Source: Marinilabiliales bacterium
GTDB lineage: Bacteria; Bacteroidota; Bacteroidia; Bacteroidales; BM523
Direction of reading: 5' to 3'
Length of the DNA: 5,864 nt
Assembly: GCA_002869425.1 (NCBI GenBank)
Contig: PKSZ01000593.1
Location: forward strand, 1 to 5,864
Position 1 is the first letter of the stretch, and each line of letters begins with the position of its first letter. Positions 1 through 5,864 of this stretch are shown here, piece by piece. Both the position numbers and the translations under genes were made by a program. Below the pieces are notes generated by a model. The model saw only the letters and a program-made list of their open reading frames with translations. It ran no database searches and was not told the origin of the DNA.

Positions 1-1
1 A

Positions 2-235
2 ATGGTTGAGATGGCAGAAGAAATTTTGTTGAAAATGGGATTTTTTCTGGTTAGGGTTAGGTACTTCCATAAGAATGCCATCATTGAAATAGGAGTAAAG
101 GAAAGAAATAAGTTTTTGGATATAAGGCTACAGGATGAGATAGATAAGAAATTGAAAACTTTGGGTTTTAAATCAGTATTGTATAATTTGGCCGGTTATC
201 AAACAGGCTATATGAATCCGGAAAATGAATATTAA
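2..235 (+). CDS. larE: LarE, ATP-dependent sacrificial sulfur transferase, C-terminal fragment
   Basis: This is the last 77 codons of a gene that starts before the window; the ATG at position 2 is most likely an internal methionine. The segment MGFFLVRVRYFHKNAIIEIG and the ending LGFKSVLYNLAGYQTGYMN match the C-terminal pattern I know for LarE (a 'GF..VRVR.H...A.IE' strand, then 'LGF..V..DL.GY..GSMN'). LarE activates the two carboxylates of the LarB product with ATP and replaces them with thiocarboxylates, giving up its own cysteine sulfur or using an Fe-S cluster. The N-terminal PP-loop and the sulfur-donor cysteine region lie upstream and cannot be seen, so the two LarE types cannot be told apart. 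Its TAA stop lies inside the first codons of larB, which supports co-transcription and possibly translational coupling. Family assignment is fairly sure from the C-terminus and from the neighbour. Confidence 0.85.
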   Translation: MVEMAEEILLKMGFFLVRVRYFHKNAIIEIGVKERNKFLDIRLQDEIDKKLKTLGFKSVLYNLAGYQTGYMNPENEY

Positions 236-962
236 AGATATATTGCAGCGTTTAGAGGCTGGAAAAATAACAAGAGATCAAGCAGAACAGGAAATTAAGG
301 CATTATCATATCAGGATTTAGGATATGCTAAGGTTGATTTTCATCGGAGAGAACGAACCGGTTTTTCTGAGGTAATATTTTGTGAAGGGAAAAGTATAGA
401 CCATATTACAGGAATTATTTCAGCCATGCTGAAGAAAGGTGAGAACATTCTAGGAACAAGGGTAAAAGAGGATCATTGGTCTGTTTTACAGGATCAGTTT
501 CCTGGGTTAAATATCAATAAACAAGCAAGGGTTTTTTGGCAACATAATAATCAACCTCCAATAACAGAATCGGCAATTGCCATAGTTACTGCAGGAACAT
601 CAGATATTCCTGTTGCGGAAGAAGCTGCGATAACAGCTGAATTTTTTGGAAATAGGGTAGAGCGGTTATATGATGTTGGTGTTGCTGGAATTCATCGCTT
701 GATGGATAATATGGAAGTTTTACGATCTGCCAAAGTTTTGATAGTTGTTGCGGGAATGGAAGGTGCATTACCCAGCGTTGTCGGGGGTGTTGTTGATGCT
801 CCTGTAATTGCTGTACCTACCAGTATTGGCTATGGCGCAAGCTTTAATGGTATCGCAGCCCTATTGGGCATGTTAAATTCCTGTGCTATTGGTGTCAGTG
901 TTGTAAATATTGACAATGGATTTGGCGCTGCTTGTCAGGCCAGTATGATCAATAAGATTTAA
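225..962 (+). CDS. larB: LarB, nicotinate adenine dinucleotide carboxylase/hydrolase of nickel-pincer cofactor synthesis
   Basis: LarB carries out the first step of NPN cofactor synthesis in the cytoplasm: it carboxylates the pyridinium ring of nicotinic acid adenine dinucleotide and releases AMP, giving pyridinium-3,5-dicarboxylate mononucleotide for LarE. The 245-residue length is normal. Residues 1-110 form the family's N-terminal part, with the signature RTGFSEVIFCEGKS at 44-57. Residues from about 115 form an AIR-carboxylase (PurE)-like domain with AGTSDIPVAEEAA (123-135), YDVGVAGIHR (149-158), GMEGALPSVVGG (177-188), PTSIGYGASFNG (198-209) and VVNIDNGFGA (226-235). Cys220 in MLNSCAIG sits where I recall the essential cysteine of Lactiplantibacillus LarB (Cys221), which attaches transiently to the pyridinium ring. 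The ATG at 225 is chosen because the protein then begins like the family; it overlaps larE by 11 bases. The stop overlaps the convergent dapA by 4 bases. No larA or larC is in view. No residue looks missing. Confidence 0.95.
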   Translation: MNIKDILQRLEAGKITRDQAEQEIKALSYQDLGYAKVDFHRRERTGFSEVIFCEGKSIDHITGIISAMLKKGENILGTRVKEDHWSVLQDQFPGLNINKQARVFWQHNNQPPITESAIAIVTAGTSDIPVAEEAAITAEFFGNRVERLYDVGVAGIHRLMDNMEVLRSAKVLIVVAGMEGALPSVVGGVVDAPVIAVPTSIGYGASFNGIAALLGMLNSCAIGVSVVNIDNGFGAACQASMINKI

Positions 963-1843
963 AGATTTTCCTGTATCAGTTTGTTTATTATGTTGTATGT
1001 TGCCCTGCTCACTGTAGCCAAAGGTAATCTCACCTGATTTTCAACAATTCCCATTATGTTGAGTGCTGCTTTTACTCCAGCAGGATTGCCTTCTACAAAT
1101 AGAGCATTCATTAGCTCAAAAAGTTGATAATGAATCTCTTTTGCACTGTTGAAATTTCCTTTTCGTGCAAGATTGATCATTTCCGTAAACTGTTTTGGGA
1201 ATGCTTGTCCTGCCACCGATATTACACCTTCAACCCCAATACTGATTAGGGGAAGTGTTAATGCGTCATCACCAGATAAAACCGTAAAGTTTTTGGGTTT
1301 ATTTTGAATGATTTCCATTATCTGGTTTAAATTTCCAGAGGCCTCTTTTACGGCAAGTATATTGTCAAAATCTGAAGCCAGTTTGAGTGTAGTTTCAGCT
1401 GTAAGGTTCGCTCCGGTTCTTCCAGGTACATTATATAAAATTACAGGTACCGGGCATTCATTGGCAATAACTTTGAAATGGTTATATAGTCCTTTTTGAT
1501 TTGGCTTATTGTAATAAGGTGTAACCGACAGTATACCATCGATCCCCGTAAAATCATATTTGGCAATATTGTTTTTTAAATCAATTGTATTGTTTCCTCC
1601 CATTCCAAGTATAACCGGTAATTTACCATTGTTAATTTCAAGAATATGAGATACGATTGCAGATTTTTCATCAGTTGAAAGTACAGGATTTTCGGAAGTT
1701 GTTCCCATTAGAACCAGATAGTTAACGCCATTGGATGTTACATATTCAACCAATTTTGTTAAAGCATTGAAATCAATACTTCCTTCTTTTCTGAAAGGAG
1801 TAATTAATGCTACACCTGTTCCTTGTACTTTTCTTGAAAACAT
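959..1843 (-). CDS. dapA: 4-hydroxy-tetrahydrodipicolinate synthase DapA
   Basis: DapA condenses pyruvate with L-aspartate-4-semialdehyde to 4-hydroxy-tetrahydrodipicolinate, the committed step towards diaminopimelate for peptidoglycan and towards lysine. It is a cytoplasmic TIM barrel, usually a tetramer, of the DHDPS/NAL family. The 294-residue length is typical. Lys166 in AVKEASG is the Schiff-base lysine. Tyr137 and Arg142 in YNVPGRTG, Thr48/Thr49 in GTTSE and Tyr111 in PYYNKP match the E. coli catalytic and substrate residues Y133, R138, T44/T45 and Y107. The conserved LSGDDALTLP (189-198) and GVEGVISV (203-210) are present. Related aldolases such as N-acetylneuraminate lyase share the fold, but the Arg of YNVPGRTG and the overall match favour DapA. 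The glycine of the usual GTTGE is serine here, a mild variation. The ATG at 1843 lies 3 bases after the DUF6913-like stop, so the two genes form an operon; no clear Shine-Dalgarno sequence is seen. Confidence 0.95.
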   Translation of the reverse strand: MFSRKVQGTGVALITPFRKEGSIDFNALTKLVEYVTSNGVNYLVLMGTTSENPVLSTDEKSAIVSHILEINNGKLPVILGMGGNNTIDLKNNIAKYDFTGIDGILSVTPYYNKPNQKGLYNHFKVIANECPVPVILYNVPGRTGANLTAETTLKLASDFDNILAVKEASGNLNQIMEIIQNKPKNFTVLSGDDALTLPLISIGVEGVISVAGQAFPKQFTEMINLARKGNFNSAKEIHYQLFELMNALFVEGNPAGVKAALNIMGIVENQVRLPLATVSRATYNIINKLIQENL

Positions 1844-1846
1844 AAG

Positions 1847-2389
1847 TTAATTGTTTAATAAGGTTAAATAATATTTTATCTGTTCAATAAGATACACAAT
1901 ACGATTGTTTTTAGAAATATCGATCATAAAATCATAAAGTTTGTCATTCTTCCCAAAAACACCAACCCGAAAACTGGCTTTTGTCATACCCGTTATAAAA
2001 TCCAAAGGTAGACAATTATTTATATTTAGATCAATGAGAATATCATATTCTCTATTGATAAAAACATTTGAAGTAGGCGAATTTGGAAGGCCGTACCAGG
2101 TTAAATCTTTTTTGCAAATGAAATGAAAACCATGGACAGCAACATAATTGATAGAAATTTCTTTGGCGTCAATGTATCCTAGTCCAAATGTACGTATTCC
2201 TCTTTGCGACAAGGATGTGAACAAGTTCCGTATTTCCCGAAAATTAGAATCGTCGGTTGCATCGAACAATATACCAACTGTTTTGGCTGTATAAAGATTG
2301 TGAGTTTGCTTTTTCCTTTTAACAGACTGGACTTTTCGTTTGAGTACGAAATATCCTATTTTCCTCTTTATGCCTGCAAACCATTTCAC
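1847..2389 (-). CDS. DUF6913-like conserved protein of unknown function
   Basis: This encodes 180 residues and resembles the Bacteroidota family I know as DUF6913, whose members sit just upstream of dapA; no biochemical role is known to me. Residues 1-30 are strongly basic (MKWFAGIKRK, then KRKVQSVKRKK), suggesting contact with nucleic acid or an acidic surface. Residues 36-130 alternate hydrophobic strands and helices in a Rossmann-like manner: VGILFDATDD at 38-47, RTFGLGYIDAKE at 66-77, and EYDILIDLN at 114-122. Next come ASFRVGVFG (138-146) and a C-terminal helix LIEQIKYYLTLLNN (167-180). There is no signal peptide, membrane segment or metal-binding cluster. The start is a GTG at 2389; the in-frame stretch upstream reaches a TAA at 2408-2410 with no ATG between, so this is the best start. 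The stop is 3 bases from dapA, while ligA is 74 bases upstream. Family identification is from memory of sequence pattern and gene order. Confidence 0.75.
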   Translation of the reverse strand: MKWFAGIKRKIGYFVLKRKVQSVKRKKQTHNLYTAKTVGILFDATDDSNFREIRNLFTSLSQRGIRTFGLGYIDAKEISINYVAVHGFHFICKKDLTWYGLPNSPTSNVFINREYDILIDLNINNCLPLDFITGMTKASFRVGVFGKNDKLYDFMIDISKNNRIVYLIEQIKYYLTLLNN

Positions 2390-2463
2390 AATACAATAAT
2401 AAATAAATTAGTAAGATTTGTAATATAAGTTGAGTAAAAATATTATCGAAGTTCAGATTATTT

Positions 2464-4461
<1,998 letters not shown>

Positions 4462-4825
4462 TGGGTATTCATTAAAATTATTTTAAACATACACTAAACT
4501 CCAGAAAAACTATGTGTGGCCAGAATATTATGCACTTTATATTAATTTCAAGAAAGCTTTCTTTTGCTTATAAATATATACATTATGCAGAAAAGCTCTA
4601 AGGAAATATCTGTTAAAATTCAATTTGTTTATGGAGAATTTTGGGTATTGTATTTTTAATATTATGAAGTAGTTTTTAAAACAATTATAAATCGAAAAGA
4701 GGGTAAATAATTATCTTTCTGATGAAAAAGGATTCAAAATCAGGGATACATGCAATAAAAAACAGATTGCTATAAATCGATTGAATATTTGTTTATTTTT
4801 ATGGAAAATAATAAAATATATGACT
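4462..4825. other. AT-rich divergent spacer between ligA and the flavodoxin gene
   Basis: These 364 bases must hold the promoters of the leftward ligA cluster and the rightward flavodoxin gene. The stretch is markedly richer in A and T than the genes. I could not find a clean Bacteroidota-type promoter pair (TTTG, then TAnnTTTG about 20 bases on) in either direction; the nearest minus-strand -7 match is TATGTTTA just upstream of the ligA ATG, without a convincing -33 box. There is a 14-base perfect palindrome at 4550-4563 and a 10-base direct repeat at 4686-4695 and 4771-4780. Two tiny ATG frames (29 and 17 codons) have no support. No tRNA or recognisable riboswitch was seen. Confidence 0.6.
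4550..4563. repeat. 14-base perfect palindrome AAGAAAGCTTTCTT
   Basis: The sequence equals its own reverse complement with no spacer, so it is better suited to a dimeric DNA-binding protein than to an RNA hairpin. It lies about 90 bases upstream of the ligA ATG and about 260 bases upstream of the flavodoxin start. In a sequence this AT-rich, one such palindrome somewhere in 6 kb is not far from chance, so an operator role is only a possibility. Confidence 0.35.
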
Positions 4826-5356
4826 ATGAGTAAAACAGCTATAATTTATTGGCCAAAAGGAGGAAGTGTAGAAAATGCTGCAACCAGAATTTACAATCAA
4901 TTGAAAGATCGCCATGCAGATGTTTCAATATTTGAGATTACGGAAACAGATATTTCAGAATTATGCAATTACGATACCTTTTTGGTTGGTGGTTCTACAG
5001 TTGGTGCTGATAATTGGACTGATGCCTATTCAGGAGAGCAGTGGGGACCATTTCATAACAAAGTAAAAGAGACAAAACCAGATCTTTTCAAGGGCAAAAA
5101 GGTTGCTCTATTTGGATTGGGAGATCAGATTTTATATCCTCATGATTATGTAAATGATATGAAATTGTTGTTTGATCGGTTTATTGAATTACATGCAGAT
5201 CTAACAGGACTTTATATTGATAATAATTATGATTTTATAGAGTCAGATGCCTTTATTAATGGTATGTTTATTGGGCTTGCTTTGGACCAGAAGAACCAGG
5301 ATAATCTCACGGATGGAAGAATAAGCAAGTGGCTTGATAGTCTATTAATTGACTGA
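4826..5356 (+). CDS. Long-chain flavodoxin (FMN electron-transfer protein)
   Basis: Flavodoxins are small cytoplasmic FMN proteins that replace ferredoxin as one-electron carriers, for example with pyruvate:ferredoxin oxidoreductase in anaerobes. With the start at 4826 (MSKTAIIYWP) the protein has 176 residues. The ATG at 4820 is an equally possible start; a TTG at 4781 would add an atypical tail (MNICLFLWKIIKY) and is unlikely. The flavin-binding parts are visible: the phosphate loop WPKGGSVE (9-16), the first isoalloxazine loop GGSTVGADNWTDAY (55-68), and the second loop FGLGDQILYPHDYVNDM (96-112), which is strongly diagnostic. The C-terminal LALDQKNQDNLTDGRISKWL (151-170) is the usual long-chain ending, and the region 118-148 holds the long-chain insertion. 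The phosphate loop differs from the common (S/T)x(S/T)GxT form. It stands alone, divergent from ligA, with an A-rich leader. I am sure of the family, not of the redox partner. Confidence 0.93.
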   Translation: MSKTAIIYWPKGGSVENAATRIYNQLKDRHADVSIFEITETDISELCNYDTFLVGGSTVGADNWTDAYSGEQWGPFHNKVKETKPDLFKGKKVALFGLGDQILYPHDYVNDMKLLFDRFIELHADLTGLYIDNNYDFIESDAFINGMFIGLALDQKNQDNLTDGRISKWLDSLLID

Positions 5357-5507
5357 TTATTAGGGCCAGCTATAATTAGCGATAATCACTGAAAGGTTGT
5401 TTAAAAAGAGCCATTGAAATATTGATTTTGTTAGTTAAATGCTAAGATAGAATAATAGTCCAATGGCTTGTATGACTGTATATATGCTGTTTACAACAGC
5501 TTAGATT
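5357..5507. other. Convergent spacer after the flavodoxin gene
   Basis: These 151 bases lie between the stops of the flavodoxin gene (+) and the coiled-coil gene (-). They contain three small inverted repeats: TGATTAT / ATAATCA (5354-5360 with 5382-5388, the left arm overlapping the flavodoxin stop), AGCCATTG / CAATGGCT (5409-5416 with 5461-5468) and a tight hairpin at 5486-5500. No gene or RNA family was recognised. Confidence 0.6.
5409..5468. repeat. Inverted repeat AGCCATTG / CAATGGCT, 44-base spacer
   Basis: Two perfect 8-base inverted arms at 5409-5416 and 5461-5468 enclose 44 AT-rich bases. A G-T wobble extends the stem by one pair. It could fold in the flavodoxin 3' untranslated RNA, or be the ends of a short intergenic element. 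Arms of this length are not far above chance in 150 bases. Confidence 0.3.
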
Positions 5508-5517
5508 TTATTCTTTT
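5486..5517 (+). terminator. Possible terminator of the flavodoxin transcript
   Basis: GCTGTT (5486-5491) and AACAGC (5495-5500) pair perfectly around a 3-base loop TAC. On the plus strand a T-rich run (TTAGATTTTATTCTTTTTT) follows, as in an intrinsic terminator, although the T tract is broken and the stem has only 6 pairs. On the minus strand the hairpin begins 7 bases after the stop codon of the coiled-coil gene but lacks a T tail, so termination there is less likely. Confidence 0.45.
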
Positions 5518-5864
5518 TTACTATTTTTAAGGTATTCTTCTTCAAGGTTTTCCAATGATTGTCTTAGCATTTTTTCACCTTTTTGTACCTCACCTTTTAG
5601 CTCAATGTAGGTTTTTTCTGATGCTGGTTTTACCTTGGCAACGGTCATGCTTAAACTATCACGCAAACTTTTAACTTTTTGTATGTTTTGGTTAAGTGTT
5701 TCTTTTACAGTTGAAGAAAGCTCATTTGCCTTACTTTCTACACTCTCTTCAACCTTATCAATTCTCTGGTTATAAGATCTAATGACATCTTGAGCATAAT
5801 CAATCATTTCTTCTTTGCGTTCAAAGCCATATTCTTTCAAGGTAAGAAAGGTTTCTTCAACTTC
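5508..5864 (-). CDS. Coiled-coil protein of unknown function, C-terminal part
   Basis: The frame is open to the right edge of the window, so only the last 118 residues are seen and the start lies beyond position 5864. A TTG at 5840 could be read as a start, but the upstream codons (EVEETFLT) continue the same charged helical style, so it is probably internal. The segment is almost wholly predicted helix, rich in Glu, Lys, Ser and Leu, without Cys, Trp or His. Heptad-like spacing of hydrophobic residues runs through VIRSYNQRIDKVEESVESKA and on through ETLNQNIQKVKSLRDSL. It ends in a charged tail, KNSKKE. A single Pro lies in KVKPASEKTY. This resembles apolipoprotein-, phasin- or stress-type amphipathic helix proteins in composition only; I do not recognise the family. 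No membrane segment is present in the visible part. It converges with the flavodoxin gene and is not in an operon with any gene shown. Confidence 0.7.
   Translation of the reverse strand, partial: EVEETFLTLKEYGFERKEEMIDYAQDVIRSYNQRIDKVEESVESKANELSSTVKETLNQNIQKVKSLRDSLSMTVAKVKPASEKTYIELKGEVQKGEKMLRQSLENLEEEYLKNSKKE

Noticed and set aside
586..768. 60-codon minus-strand frame inside larB
   Set aside because: It lies antisense to strongly conserved larB codons and has no recognisable features; it is a shadow frame.
2390..2463. Terminator or separate promoter between ligA and the DUF6913-like gene
   Set aside because: The 74 bases are AT-rich, with no stable hairpin and no clear promoter pair that I could find.
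4512..4601. 29-codon ATG frame in the divergent spacer
   Set aside because: It has no ribosome-binding signal, no recognisable motif and composition like the surrounding spacer.
4722..4775. 17-codon frame (MKKDSKSGIHAIKNRLL) upstream of the flavodoxin, as a possible leader peptide
   Set aside because: It has no run of regulatory codons and no attenuator-like hairpin after it; a chance frame is more likely.
4781..4825. TTG-initiated extension of the flavodoxin by 15 residues
   Set aside because: The added residues are unlike flavodoxin N-termini, and two in-frame ATG codons (4820 and 4826) directly precede the first strand.

Overview
The window looks like ordinary chromosome from a low-G+C member of the Bacteroidota, probably an anaerobe. 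The inference rests on three points: AT-rich spacers, no clear Shine-Dalgarno sequences before any gene, and a ligA - DUF6913-like gene - dapA cluster that I recall as typical of this phylum. The lar genes and a long-chain flavodoxin fit an anaerobic life. Assignment below phylum is not possible from this sequence.

Layout. Positions 2-962 (+) hold the C-terminal end of larE and a complete larB. The two overlap by 11 bases and are two steps of nickel-pincer nucleotide (NPN) cofactor synthesis for LarA-type racemases and epimerases. Positions 959-4461 (-) hold ligA, a DUF6913-like gene and dapA, all transcribed leftward. The last two are 3 bases apart and clearly co-transcribed. larB and dapA converge and overlap tail-to-tail by 4 bases. 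Positions 4462-4825 are an AT-rich divergent spacer. Positions 4826-5356 (+) encode a flavodoxin. Positions 5357-5507 are a convergent spacer with small inverted repeats. Positions 5508-5864 (-) hold the C-terminal part of an unidentified coiled-coil protein that continues beyond the window.

The main observation is in ligA. The frame reads as a full-length, well-conserved 665-residue NAD+-dependent DNA ligase starting at 4461, but codon 53 (4303-4305) is TAA where a glutamate is expected. A reader starting at the longest uninterrupted frame (GTG at 4278) would see a 604-residue ligase lacking domain Ia, the NAD+-recognition domain. LigA is normally essential, so this is a sequencing or assembly error, a very recent nonsense mutation, or an unusual expression arrangement. 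Five other genes here end in TAA, which argues against codon reassignment.

I found no CRISPR array, insertion sequence, tRNA, rRNA, phage gene or defence system, and nothing that amounts to a new multi-gene system. The less-understood items are the DUF6913-like protein, the coiled-coil protein and the atypical flavin-phosphate loop of the flavodoxin.
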